The notes beneath the pieces are model-generated. The model was given only the letters and a program-made list of their open reading frames with translations, was not told where the DNA came from and ran no database searches. Shown one piece after another: positions 8,541 to 17,264 of a DNA stretch of 39,264 nt; within the stretch, counting starts at the first letter, position 1; each line of letters begins with the position of its first letter. A program made the position numbers and the translations under genes. The DNA is from Parabacteroides sp. (GTDB lineage: Bacteria; Bacteroidota; Bacteroidia; Bacteroidales; Tannerellaceae), in contig JAQWBH010000009.1 of assembly GCA_028707405.1 (NCBI GenBank), positions 1-39,264 of the forward strand. The letters are read 5' to 3'.

Positions 8541-11500
8541 CTATTGGTTTGGTTTACAATCTTTAGCAATACTGAAATGTAGATTAGAAGGAATGGACGA
8601 ACAGTTTGATGCCAACTCAAAATGATCAGAATCGGGAAGAATACACGTCACCTCAAGATTTCTTCTTACTAAAGCCAGCAGCAATGCTGCTTCACCATAC
8701 CCTTTGGTGTCATTTATTGTATAGTTGCCCTCGTTAGGAATTGAATTGATGAGCACTGCATAATTTTTATTTTGTTTGAGGTTCTTTCTTACAGTGTGCT
8801 CTATGGCTGGACCTTTATAAATGTAATTGTGGAGTACAAGGTCTGCGTAATAATCGGCATTCTCTATTCTAGCGGCTAAAGTTTCGTATTGCTTGATGTA
8901 GAAATGGCGGATTTCTTTGGAGCGGACAATATAATCGTTACTGAAACGACTGTCATTTGGAGTAATTCGATTAAGAATGTGAATATGAAAGACTCCTTTT
9001 CGCATAATCCATTCTTTTTTAGGCAAAACATGTCCTACACCATGTATAAGTACAGGAATAATATCTAGTTTTAATTTTTCTGCCAGATAAAAGGCTCCCC
9101 GGTGGAAACGAAGGATGTTGCAATCTTCCGATCGTGTGCCTTCAGGAAAAATCATTACAGAATAGCCTTCGGAAAATAGCGGCTTCAGTTTTTCGATGGT
9201 CTTGTCTAATCCTTCAGCAATGGGGAGAAAATCGGCAAATCGGATAAGACGTCCATAGAATGGCGAATGCCAAACCCAATCGTTTGTTAATATGACCAGT
9301 TTGGGGGTGAGCATCATGATGCATATTAAATCAAAATACGACTGATGGTTACAAATGATGACGCCGGGTTTTTTAAATGTTTCGCCGACATTGTTTTCGT
9401 AGATAGTGCGTACCTGAGGTATGTGGAAGACAATCCATGACGCTACCTTACATAGCAATTGGTGATATTTGACTCTTTTTGCAGCTGTCTTTTTTCCATA
9501 AAAGAGGATATACCCATAACCTGTAATCAAAGCGCTGCATACAAGGAATACGACGAACGACAGGATTGTCGCGAACAGATTCTTGCAAGTAACAGGTATT
9601 TGCCGTATCTTTCCTCCTTGCTTTGTCAGGAGTGCAAAACATAACGGTGGAAATATGTAAGCCATTGCAACTACCGAGATCATTCCGATAATGGTTACTT
9701 CTGCTAATGAACGTATTGCAGGATGCTTGGCAAATATGAGCATTCCGATGCCAATGAACATAATCAACGATGAAAGCATGATGCTGTTCTTATAAGAGGC
9801 GAGCATCTTTTTGCGGTATGCATATTCGTACATGAGCCCTTCGGTCATGAAGATTGTATAATCATCACCCTGACCAAAAATGAATGTGGCGAGAATAATA
9901 TTGACTATATTAAATTTTATATCGAAGATATTCATTAGACCGAGAATCCAAAACCAGCTTACAGTTAAAGGAATAAAGGATATTAGCGCCAATTCTAGGC
10001 GCCCCATTGAGAGGATCAGGAATGCAAAGACGATAAAGGCGCAGACATACAATACATAATTGAAGTCGTCGGAAAGAGAGAAAATCATCCGTCGTGTGAT
10101 AGAACCCGCATCAAATGCCACGATATGATTGTTGAGTTTGTTGAGATGGGACTCTAGATGGTTGATGTTTGCTTTTTGCGTGTACAGAATATTGATAAGA
10201 AGCGTCTTATTATGTGTCTCTATACAATACGAATGGGTAATCTTATTTTTTATAGGAGAAAAGAAAGAGGAATCATTCTGAATATTCCATTCGCGGTTTA
10301 TAAGGTTGTCAAAAGCGACGAAACTTTCGGGTCTGAAACCGAGGATACTGCCTTCTTTACGGATAGTTTCTATTACCTCTGCGCGATGCTTTGCCCAGAA
10401 AGTGTTCCACTGTTTGATACGGTAGTATTGGAGTTTTTGCGAAGGAATCATACCGTTGATTCCGGTTATGCGTGTTATTATTCCATCATTTTTTAAATTT
10501 TGAAGTGTTGATTGTAATGATTCATTATGAGTAAGTGCGTCGTCAAATGTTTTTCCTTCGGTAACGCAGTAGATAGTTTGCTGATTAGCATTCAGTAGTG
10601 CCGTCATACGATCGTATTCGTACTGTTGCTCCTTGGTCATGTAGTTTATTTTTTGCATTTCTGTCTCAAATGAGGTTCCAAAGCTGAAACAGGCCAATAC
10701 AACGGTCAGAATGAGTACTGTCCATACAACGTATCTGTTCTTCTCTAATGTCAGCGATGCCATTTTTGTGATAATCGACGGATGTGCTGGATTGATTTTT
10801 CCACCACATATGTCAAGTAAGTGAGGAAGAAAAAGAAGAACAAATAGAATGGTGCCGATTAGTAGAAGAGAGGCGAACCAACCGAGATCGGCCATGGCTT
10901 GCGAAGAGATGAATATCAGACTTAAGAATGCGCCCACCGTTGTAATGTTACCGATAGTCAGTGGTTCAACGATGTCTTTGATGACCATACGGGTGTTGGG
11001 CGTATGGTGATAATGGTCGATGAAATGCAGCGGATAGTTGACGGCAATGCCAAAGATGATAGAGCTTATTCCTATAGCAATGATAGATACTTCACTCCGG
11101 ATAAGTGAGAGTACTGCAATCGCAAATAACCCGCCAAACAGGACCGATGAGAATAGAAGGAGTATGTGCTTGGCATTACGGAATGAATAGATGAGCAAGC
11201 CCAGCACTATCAACACAGCCAAAACACTTGATATCAGTGTATCTTTCTTGATTTGATTGGCGTTTCCAACTGCTATAGCCGAGGCACTGAAACTATGTAT
11301 TTTTACTTTTCCTTGCATTCCTTGTTCGATCTCTTTCATCTGTCTGTCTAGCAAAGAGAGAAATCGGCTGTTTTCGGATGTTTCACTGATAGATGTCTTG
11401 CACTCTATTATCAGTAAAGCTTCTCCATTTTTCATAAAAAGATGGTCCTGATAAAGTCTGAACTGATTGCCAAAATGGAAGTTTTGGAGTCGTGCGATGA

Positions 11501-12050
11501 CAGGAAGTGACAATTGCAAGGGATCTTGCAGTAAACTTTGGCGCATGAACAGACCAATGGGAGAAGTTAACATCTGTTTGTCGGCCGCAAGTTTCTTTCC
11601 AATGGCTTTAGGCGTAATCAGCGAATCCATGCGTTGATAATCGCTGTCGGTCAGAAAGTAAGGAAGGTTTTCGGTGATGAATGAACTGATTCCTAGAAGA
11701 TCTTGTTGATCTGCTTTATAGAAAAGGCTTTTGACGACCTTAGCCGTATCAACATTTTGCAATCGCTCCGCTAATTGATCGATAGCGTCAATCTGCAGAT
11801 TTTCTGATTCCTCTGAAGAATCTTTTGCCGCAACGTAGACGATGATGTTATTGGTTGTGGCTACGTATTTATAAGCATCATTAATTCGGTTGTTTTCTTT
11901 GCTTATTGGCAAAAAACTCGAAATATCTTCTTTGAAATGGATACGTGAAGCGGCATAACCCAGTAATGCGATTAGAATAATGAGGAAACTGAACAATTTT
12001 CCTCTGTTATGTATGAAGAAATCATATAAGGATAGAAAGAATCGTGTCAT
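8541..12050 (-). CDS. MMPL/RND-type lipid exporter fused to a PlsC-type acyltransferase and a Rossmann-like tail
   Basis: A 1169-residue fusion. Residues 1 to about 840 form an MMPL/RND-like exporter: an N-terminal TM helix, a periplasmic domain, a TM bundle from about 270, a second periplasmic domain and a second TM bundle from about 655. Residues about 890-1075 are a lysophospholipid acyltransferase with HQSYFD (HX4D, 902-907) and FPEGTR (968-973). The last 85 or so residues resemble the start of a SAM-methyltransferase Rossmann fold (GYGEAALLLALV), but the acidic Gly-rich loop is degraded and the fold is too short to be complete. It is the last gene of the aryl polyene-like operon, and its ATG overlaps the GT2 stop (ATGA). 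Its likely role is to acylate and export the polyene-lipid product from the inner membrane; ApeM of E. coli is the exporter counterpart. Confidence 0.85.
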   Translation of the reverse strand: MTRFFLSLYDFFIHNRGKLFSFLIILIALLGYAASRIHFKEDISSFLPISKENNRINDAYKYVATTNNIIVYVAAKDSSEESENLQIDAIDQLAERLQNVDTAKVVKSLFYKADQQDLLGISSFITENLPYFLTDSDYQRMDSLITPKAIGKKLAADKQMLTSPIGLFMRQSLLQDPLQLSLPVIARLQNFHFGNQFRLYQDHLFMKNGEALLIIECKTSISETSENSRFLSLLDRQMKEIEQGMQGKVKIHSFSASAIAVGNANQIKKDTLISSVLAVLIVLGLLIYSFRNAKHILLLFSSVLFGGLFAIAVLSLIRSEVSIIAIGISSIIFGIAVNYPLHFIDHYHHTPNTRMVIKDIVEPLTIGNITTVGAFLSLIFISSQAMADLGWFASLLLIGTILFVLLFLPHLLDICGGKINPAHPSIITKMASLTLEKNRYVVWTVLILTVVLACFSFGTSFETEMQKINYMTKEQQYEYDRMTALLNANQQTIYCVTEGKTFDDALTHNESLQSTLQNLKNDGIITRITGINGMIPSQKLQYYRIKQWNTFWAKHRAEVIETIRKEGSILGFRPESFVAFDNLINREWNIQNDSSFFSPIKNKITHSYCIETHNKTLLINILYTQKANINHLESHLNKLNNHIVAFDAGSITRRMIFSLSDDFNYVLYVCAFIVFAFLILSMGRLELALISFIPLTVSWFWILGLMNIFDIKFNIVNIILATFIFGQGDDYTIFMTEGLMYEYAYRKKMLASYKNSIMLSSLIMFIGIGMLIFAKHPAIRSLAEVTIIGMISVVAMAYIFPPLCFALLTKQGGKIRQIPVTCKNLFATILSFVVFLVCSALITGYGYILFYGKKTAAKRVKYHQLLCKVASWIVFHIPQVRTIYENNVGETFKKPGVIICNHQSYFDLICIMMLTPKLVILTNDWVWHSPFYGRLIRFADFLPIAEGLDKTIEKLKPLFSEGYSVMIFPEGTRSEDCNILRFHRGAFYLAEKLKLDIIPVLIHGVGHVLPKKEWIMRKGVFHIHILNRITPNDSRFSNDYIVRSKEIRHFYIKQYETLAARIENADYYADLVLHNYIYKGPAIEHTVRKNLKQNKNYAVLINSIPNEGNYTINDTKGYGEAALLLALVRRNLEVTCILPDSDHFELASNCSSIPSNLHFSIAKDCKPNQ

Positions 12051-12781
12051 GATTGCCTAGATAGACGATAATGGTAGAAAAACATGGATGGATAGCCGTA
12101 AACGATGGCTGACAGTGTCAATAGGGTATTCAGAATGCTGATTCGAAGAAAATCTATACCAGGTCGGAAGTGAGAAATACGCTGTTCGATTGGCGGATAG
12201 TATACTCGTATAGGTACAGAGTAGATTGGATAGTCGCGCCACGCAATACGGACCAGAAGCTCAAGTTCTGCTTCATAACGAGAAGTGGTGGGACGCAAAC
12301 CGTGCATCTTTTGCAAGGGGTAAAGGCGATAACCGCATTGTGTATCGACGTTTTGTCTTGCTGTTTGGACGGTAAACCAAAAGTTGCCGAACTTGTTGGC
12401 AAAAGTATTCTTTGGAGGAACATTCTCAACCGGACAACGGTATCCGACGAGCATTGCATCAGGATGCTTCTCGGCCGCTGTTATAAAGAGATGGATGTCT
12501 TCGGGGTAGTGTTGCCCATCGGAATCAAGTGTTATGGCATGGGTATAACCGAGTGCTTCGGCTTTATCAAAGCCTTTTGATATGGCGTAACCTTTGCCGC
12601 GATTTATAGGATAGGAAATAAGATGAATTTGCTCTTTAAATATTGAAAGGTTGTTGATTGTTTGATCGGTGGAACCATCGTTGACAACGATGATATCTGA
12701 GGTGTACCGGAGTGTTCTACTGACTATCTGAGCGATAGTTGTAGCGTTGTTATATGTCGGGATTACTACGCAGTAACGCAT
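12047..12781 (-). CDS. GT2 glycosyltransferase (aryl polyene operon)
   Basis: A 244-residue GT-A fold glycosyltransferase. The nucleotide-sugar site is VVIPTYNN (5-12) and NDGSTD (34-39), and the metal/donor motif is DSDGQHYPED (86-95). A hydrophobic C-terminal segment after about residue 210 suggests membrane association. The sequence is of the dolichyl-phosphate mannosyltransferase-like type. In aryl polyene clusters a GT2 enzyme is thought to modify the polyene or its lipid anchor. Here it sits between a dehydratase-like gene (1-bp overlap) and the exporter gene (4-bp overlap), so all three are probably translationally coupled. Sugar donor and acceptor are unknown. Confidence 0.85.
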   Translation of the reverse strand: MRYCVVIPTYNNATTIAQIVSRTLRYTSDIIVVNDGSTDQTINNLSIFKEQIHLISYPINRGKGYAISKGFDKAEALGYTHAITLDSDGQHYPEDIHLFITAAEKHPDAMLVGYRCPVENVPPKNTFANKFGNFWFTVQTARQNVDTQCGYRLYPLQKMHGLRPTTSRYEAELELLVRIAWRDYPIYSVPIRVYYPPIEQRISHFRPGIDFLRISILNTLLTLSAIVYGYPSMFFYHYRLSRQS

Positions 12782-13152
12782 TATGCATGTGATTCTGACA
12801 AAAAAAGAATTAGTCTGGCGAAAGTCTCTTCTTCACGTTTTATTTCGGCAGATACGTGTAGAATACCTTTTTCATCAATGAGAGCGATGAAAAAGTCTAT
12901 CGGACTGTTTTCAATAGGGTCGATAATTTTCAGAAACTTCACATTTTTGACCTCAAAGATCATGTACGATTGCTTTTTTATCATCTCGACAAGTTCTTTT
13001 AGCATTTGTATAATACAGACACCGGGTGTTATGGGTTTGCCCGGAAAATGCGATTTATAGATTATGTTCTCTGGATTCAACGCCACTTCAACATAGTATA
13101 ACGTTTCCTGTTTTTCTGAACAGACTACTGTATATAGATGATTATTGAGCAT
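12781..13152 (-). CDS. FabZ/ApeI-like hotdog dehydratase subunit
   Basis: A 123-residue single hotdog domain. The motif SHFPGKPITPGVCIIQML (34-51) aligns with the FabZ active-site helix: the catalytic His is kept (His35), but the position of the catalytic Glu, 14 residues later, is Gln49. In aryl polyene pathways ApeI-type proteins work with a second hotdog protein, ApeP. The partner here is probably the 172-residue protein encoded at 19418-19936, which shows the opposite pattern (Glu present, His missing). Expected substrate: beta-hydroxyacyl-ACP polyene intermediates in the cytoplasm. It overlaps the GT2 gene by 1 bp and the upstream lipoprotein gene by 1 bp. Confidence 0.8.
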   Translation of the reverse strand: MLNNHLYTVVCSEKQETLYYVEVALNPENIIYKSHFPGKPITPGVCIIQMLKELVEMIKKQSYMIFEVKNVKFLKIIDPIENSPIDFFIALIDEKGILHVSAEIKREEETFARLILFLSESHA

Positions 13153-13643
13153 TATTTTGTTTCTGGTATTCTATTAAACGAGTATTGAATATGATGAATC
13201 CGATTTACTAGGATGAATGATGTCGGACTTTTACGACGTATATATCGTTTCTTTTCATTGCCGGTTTTCGTTGCATCTATATTAAACAGATAATGCAAAT
13301 CTTGTTCGATAGTTCTACGAATATACCACTTGTCGAGGAAAGATACGATATGGTGTAGATGTGTCATCCCCTCATCGGATGTGAAATCGAAAGCTTTAAT
13401 ACCGAATTCATTGATTAAGGATCCATTCCACTTGTCTCCAGTTTTTTTCAACAGACATATTCCTGTCATGTTTTTTTCTCCAATCTGCAGTGTTATCTGG
13501 TAGGTATTCATGACAGAATCTTGTACCAGTGTGGTGGTCCACAATGGTAGACTTAACGGTTCTCCGGAAATTAACGTTTTGTCTGTAGAACAGGCTGCAA
13601 GGAGAATCAATAGAAAAAAATTAATGAGAAAAGACTTCATCAT
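13152..13643 (-). CDS. Lipoprotein of the aryl polyene operon (ApeN/DUF3261-like role)
   Basis: A 163-residue protein with a lipoprotein signal peptide: hydrophobic residues 4-16 followed by LLAACST, with Cys18 as the lipidation site. The rest is beta-rich and basic. I do not recognise a domain with certainty. Its size and position next to LolA and the exporter match the small DUF3261-type lipoprotein found in proteobacterial aryl polyene clusters, so a role in moving the product to the outer membrane is inferred. Two ATGs are adjacent (13643, 13640). The start overlaps the end of the LolA-like gene by 23 bp. Confidence 0.65.
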   Translation of the reverse strand: MMKSFLINFFLLILLAACSTDKTLISGEPLSLPLWTTTLVQDSVMNTYQITLQIGEKNMTGICLLKKTGDKWNGSLINEFGIKAFDFTSDEGMTHLHHIVSFLDKWYIRRTIEQDLHYLFNIDATKTGNEKKRYIRRKSPTSFILVNRIHHIQYSFNRIPETK

Positions 13644-14259
13644 TCAAAAGCATATTGCGCTTCATTGACAGGAAACGTATGATCGTTTTGTCGCCGGTTT
13701 TTTCTATCATCTCCACTTTGTTTATACTGCCGTCACCTTTGTTTACGAACAGGTTTATCTGACTGAAAAGGCTTTTAATCTCTTTCTTCAGTGGTTGTAG
13801 CTGGAGTTTATAATCTTCATTGGAAGTATAGAAGAAGATATGAAAATCGCTTGAATTCGTCAATCCGTTTCCACTAACACCTCCGAGAATGATCTTGCTA
13901 ATTTGTTGAAATTGTTTGCTGGAGTTCAGATTAATCTCGTTTTTGTTGTTCTCGGATTGAAGAATCACCTTTTCTCCATTCATGATAAAGATAAACGAAT
14001 AGGGATGTTTGTATTCCCACCTGATTTTGTTTGGTTTTTTATAGAATAGCAAACCTTTGGAAATGCTTTTATCATTAAGGAAAGAAAGTTCTTTTATCTG
14101 TTCGAAGTTGCATGTCATTGTTTTCATTGAAATCGCATTGGCAGAAACTTTTTCATTGATCTGTTTTTCCTCTGCTATGGAAGCGTTTCGATAAATTTGT
14201 GCCGATGTCATACAAGTCAATAACGACAGAAAGATAGTAATGATATATGTTCTAAACAT
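13621..14259 (-). CDS. LolA-like periplasmic lipoprotein/lipid carrier
   Basis: A 212-residue protein with a Sec signal peptide (about residues 1-20, ending TSA-QI). The mature part has the LolA pattern: an N-terminal helix, then MTCNFEQIKELSFLND, KGLLFYKKPNKIRWEY and repeated antiparallel strands ending in IRFLSMKRN. LolA proteins form an open beta-barrel that carries acylated molecules across the periplasm. Dedicated LolA copies are standard in aryl polyene clusters (ApeL-type) and are thought to carry the lipid-linked polyene from the MMPL exporter. The gene lies 12 bp after the small membrane protein gene and overlaps the lipoprotein gene. Confidence 0.85.
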   Translation of the reverse strand: MFRTYIITIFLSLLTCMTSAQIYRNASIAEEKQINEKVSANAISMKTMTCNFEQIKELSFLNDKSISKGLLFYKKPNKIRWEYKHPYSFIFIMNGEKVILQSENNKNEINLNSSKQFQQISKIILGGVSGNGLTNSSDFHIFFYTSNEDYKLQLQPLKKEIKSLFSQINLFVNKGDGSINKVEMIEKTGDKTIIRFLSMKRNMLLNDEVFSH

Positions 14260-14271
14260 AATGATGTAGTA

Positions 14272-14625
14272 TTATCGTGTGATGAAGAATACGCCGCTCA
14301 TAATCAGAAACACACCTATCCAGCGTGTGACAGGTACAATTTCATGAAATATATATATTGACGCCAGCATTCCAAAGATGTAACTGATGCTGATTAGAGG
14401 ATACGCTACAGAAAATTCGAAATGTTTTAGTATGTAAAACCATATCAGAGAAGCCACAACAATACTTATTCCTGAACAGGCCAACGACCAGTTCATTATC
14501 GCCGACTTAAAGAATTTCCACGTGAAACTGAAGGATTCCATGCGGCTAATAGCTATCTTCAGAAGGATCTGCGATGCTACCAGGAAAAGTGACTGTGTGA
14601 TAGATAAAGACAATAACTTTAGCAT
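14272..14625 (-). CDS. EmrE/EamA-like small four-helix membrane protein
   Basis: A 117-residue protein with four predicted TM helices (about 5-25, 38-58, 65-85, 92-115), similar in size to EmrE/SugE and ArnE/ArnF-type half transporters. Motifs include a conserved FSVAYPLISISYIFGMLAS stretch and IGVFLIMSGVFF at the end. I chose the ATG at 14625 because it overlaps the stop of the upstream ketosynthase-like gene (ATGCTAA), the coupling pattern used across this operon. The frame is open 13 codons further upstream, inside that gene. It may flip a polyprenyl- or lipid-linked intermediate, by analogy with ArnE/F. The substrate is not known. Confidence 0.75.
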   Translation of the reverse strand: MLKLLSLSITQSLFLVASQILLKIAISRMESFSFTWKFFKSAIMNWSLACSGISIVVASLIWFYILKHFEFSVAYPLISISYIFGMLASIYIFHEIVPVTRWIGVFLIMSGVFFITR

Positions 14626-15674
14626 CCCGACAGTAAAATGATAGAACAGGATTTCCCGTTCCAATGATTCAGTATTAGTGATACTTTTCCTTTTTCACCA
14701 AAAGAAGAATTCTTTGAGTGCCAATAGGGAGGAACTGTTTTTTTTGCGTAACAGCGTGACAGTGCATATAGTCCCATTGCAGGAGCCGTAAATGATTCTC
14801 CGAAAAGATCTTTATACGTGTTACATATGTTTGCATCAAACAGAGAGAGTCCCAGTTGCCGATAGACAGTGTCGTTTTTAACATTACCATTGATTCCGGT
14901 AAGTAGTAATTCTACGTCGGCAGGCGTATGTCCACTTTTGGCAAGAAGTTGATTGATGGTCTTATTGAAGGTGGCGACGGAAGGTTTGTATAACAATTTT
15001 ATTCCTTCGATGCAACAAGTTGTTTGTGGTGTTTTTTTGTCAGACACGACAAAACTGGCAGCTACTTCGCCGGCAAAACAGGGTTGCTCTTCATCGAACC
15101 CCTCTTCTACCCTTTTCCAATAACCCGCTTTGGCCATTAATTCAAAATATTTCGACGTCATTTCATCAAAACCGCCCACAAGCACATTATGGATGGATTC
15201 TTGATTGAGTATTAAAGTTGTGTCGTAAAGAGCTTGTTCGAACGATGTGCCTCGATGAACGAAGGTGTTGTTATAGCAATGACACTTCAGATCGATAGCG
15301 ATGGATGAGCTGAGGACATTGTGTGTGGATTGCATGAAATATGAAGGAGGCAACATCTCCTCGCCGTTCTCGTTGATGGCATTCAAAAACTTCTCGGTGT
15401 TTCCGATGCAGCCTAGTCCTGTTCCGCTAATGATAGCGTCAGGCACCTCAATGTGTGCTTCATTTAGAGCGACGCGCGAGGTTATGACGGCTCGTCTGAT
15501 AAGGTTGCACATACGACGTGATACCAGCGGCGGCAGATAATCGCTGAACTTCGGATCGATTGTTGGTACCAGTAGCTGGTGATAGCGCAGAGGTGCATCA
15601 AACCATTCGTCCGATAGAGGATTTTGTATGGAAATATGAGCGGCTCCTTGTATAAAAGCGAGTCTATTACTCAT
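14619..15674 (-). CDS. Ketosynthase-like chain-length factor (ApeC-like), catalytically empty
   Basis: A 351-residue thiolase-fold protein of the beta-ketoacyl-synthase N-terminal type (Ketoacyl-synt_2). Fold landmarks such as IISGTGLGCI (about 82-91) and VLVGGFDEMTSKYF (about 165-178) are present, but all three catalytic positions are lost. The nucleophile segment reads NTFVHRGTSF (136-145) with no Cys. The first His motif is TGINGN instead of HGTGT, and the second is DLFGES instead of xTGHT. In aryl polyene systems ApeC is such a non-catalytic partner that pairs with the active ketosynthase ApeO and sets chain length. The active partner is probably encoded directly upstream (15699-16904). 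The stop overlaps the start of the EmrE-like gene. Confidence 0.85.
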   Translation of the reverse strand: MSNRLAFIQGAAHISIQNPLSDEWFDAPLRYHQLLVPTIDPKFSDYLPPLVSRRMCNLIRRAVITSRVALNEAHIEVPDAIISGTGLGCIGNTEKFLNAINENGEEMLPPSYFMQSTHNVLSSSIAIDLKCHCYNNTFVHRGTSFEQALYDTTLILNQESIHNVLVGGFDEMTSKYFELMAKAGYWKRVEEGFDEEQPCFAGEVAASFVVSDKKTPQTTCCIEGIKLLYKPSVATFNKTINQLLAKSGHTPADVELLLTGINGNVKNDTVYRQLGLSLFDANICNTYKDLFGESFTAPAMGLYALSRCYAKKTVPPYWHSKNSSFGEKGKVSLILNHWNGKSCSIILLSGC

Positions 15675-15698
15675 ACCTGCGATTGTTCAGGATAATAG

Positions 15699-16904
15699 TC
15701 ATTTGTTACTTGCGAAGATAATCGACGAGTCATTGCCTCCAAAGCCAAAGGAGTTCGAAAGAATGTATTTGAGTGGTTTTTTGGGCAGAGGATTGCTGAC
15801 AGGTGAGAAGTTGAGTTCTTCCATTTGCTGACTGAAGTTTAGGTTGACAGGCATATAGTTATTTTCCAAAGCTAGGAGCGATATAACGCCTTCAACGGCT
15901 CCGGCAGCACTAGTCGTATGTCCGGTAAAAGCTTTGATCGAAGCGATGGGCGGTACTTTATCAAACAATCGCATACAGGCAATTCCTTCTGTCAGATCGT
16001 TGTTTGGAGTTCCAGTGCCGTGTGCATTGATATAATCAATAGCTGAAGGCTTCAATCCTGCATTTTCTATAGCACCTTTCATGGCTAGATAAGGGCCAAT
16101 TCCGTTCGGGGATGAGGCTGTTAGGTGGAAGGCATCGCAAGCATTGCAAGCACCGGCTAATTTACCTCTGCTGGTTGCACCGCGTTTGACGGCATGTTCG
16201 GTCGTCTCCAGTACCAGATAAGCAGCTCCTTCGCCCAAATTGATGCCTTTGCGGTGCTGGTCGAATGGCTTGCATAGTTCATTATCGAGAATCATTAGGG
16301 TATGAAAACCGTTAAAGTGGTAGATAGAAAGGCATTCGCATCCACCGGCGACAACAATATCCGCTTCGCCTGTTTTGAGCATGTTTGATGCCATAATCAG
16401 GGCATTTGCTGCTGATGAACAGGCGGTAACAATAGTTGAAACACTGGAAAATCCGTTGAAATAGTCGGCTATCTGCTCGGTGCATCCACCGCAGTCGTTC
16501 AGGTCGATATAGTCATTGTAGGCTTCTGTTTCGAAAAGTTTCTGGTAGACGAGCTCCGTCTGATCCATTCCTCCGACAGTGATGCCCGATATCAGAGCAA
16601 CGCGTTCTTTAGCATAGGATGGCTTGATGCCGGCTTCTTCCAGCGCTTCTTCCAGCGCAATGATGCCTAATAACGAAGAGCGTACGGTAGTGGTCGACGG
16701 TCTGATATGCAATAAGGCACGCATCTCCTCGTTCGAAAGCTTCACTTCACCCACAGGAAATTCCCCATGCGACGACTGTAGATATTTGACAGGTGCGATG
16801 CCGGAGCGTTTGTTAACCAAAGCATCCCATGTAGCATCTTTGCCTATGCCAAGAGCCGTGATAATACCCGATCCAGTTACCAGAATTTCATTGCCGCTAT
16901 TCAT
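15699..16904 (-). CDS. FabF-type beta-ketoacyl-ACP synthase (ApeO-like elongating KS)
   Basis: A 401-residue ketosynthase with a full Cys-His-His triad: Cys162 in TACSSAANAL, His295 in NAHGTGTPNND and His329 in FTGHTTSAAG. It would condense malonyl-ACP with the growing chain. It is placed between the ACP gene and the chain-length-factor gene, which is the pairing expected of an ApeO:ApeC heterodimer. The frame is open from a TTG at 16910, but the ATG at 16904 lies 9 bp after the ACP stop and gives the usual N-terminus (EILVTGSGIITALG). Confidence 0.9.
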   Translation of the reverse strand: MNSGNEILVTGSGIITALGIGKDATWDALVNKRSGIAPVKYLQSSHGEFPVGEVKLSNEEMRALLHIRPSTTTVRSSLLGIIALEEALEEAGIKPSYAKERVALISGITVGGMDQTELVYQKLFETEAYNDYIDLNDCGGCTEQIADYFNGFSSVSTIVTACSSAANALIMASNMLKTGEADIVVAGGCECLSIYHFNGFHTLMILDNELCKPFDQHRKGINLGEGAAYLVLETTEHAVKRGATSRGKLAGACNACDAFHLTASSPNGIGPYLAMKGAIENAGLKPSAIDYINAHGTGTPNNDLTEGIACMRLFDKVPPIASIKAFTGHTTSAAGAVEGVISLLALENNYMPVNLNFSQQMEELNFSPVSNPLPKKPLKYILSNSFGFGGNDSSIIFASNK

Positions 16905-16913
16905 CGTCAATGT

Positions 16914-17171
16914 TTATTTTTTGCGGTTTGCGGCTACATATTCCGCCATTATGCGGATGGATTTGAATATTTCTTTGCCTTTTGCCGGATCGGTTAGTTT
17001 GATTCCATAGTTTTTTTCAAGCATCACAATCAATTCCAGCGCATCAATTGAATCTAAACCCAACCCTTTGCTGAACATTTCGTCGTCGTCATTTATATCT
17101 TCAGGCTTTATGCCTTCAAGGTTTAATACTTTGATAATTTCATTCTTTAATTCAAGCATTAATTCTTCCAT
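16914..17171 (-). CDS. Acyl carrier protein (aryl polyene operon, first of two)
   Basis: An 85-residue ACP. The phosphopantetheine site is Ser41 in GLDSIDALEL, in the family context of a long acidic helix I (ELKNEIIKVLNLEG) and helix III (IFKSIRIMAEYVA). It holds intermediates as thioesters on 4'-phosphopantetheine, and the transferase must come from elsewhere in the genome. A 93-bp gap separates it from the half-ketosynthase gene upstream, the largest gap in the operon, so an internal promoter is possible. It is followed directly by the elongating ketosynthase gene. Confidence 0.92.
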   Translation of the reverse strand: MEELMLELKNEIIKVLNLEGIKPEDINDDDEMFSKGLGLDSIDALELIVMLEKNYGIKLTDPAKGKEIFKSIRIMAEYVAANRKK

Positions 17172-17264
17172 GATTCACTTCTTATATATGTAATCCTTGC
17201 GGACTGAGTTATTAATTTAGAGTTATTTTAGAAAAGGTTGTCCTTCTTATCCGGTGATGGATAA

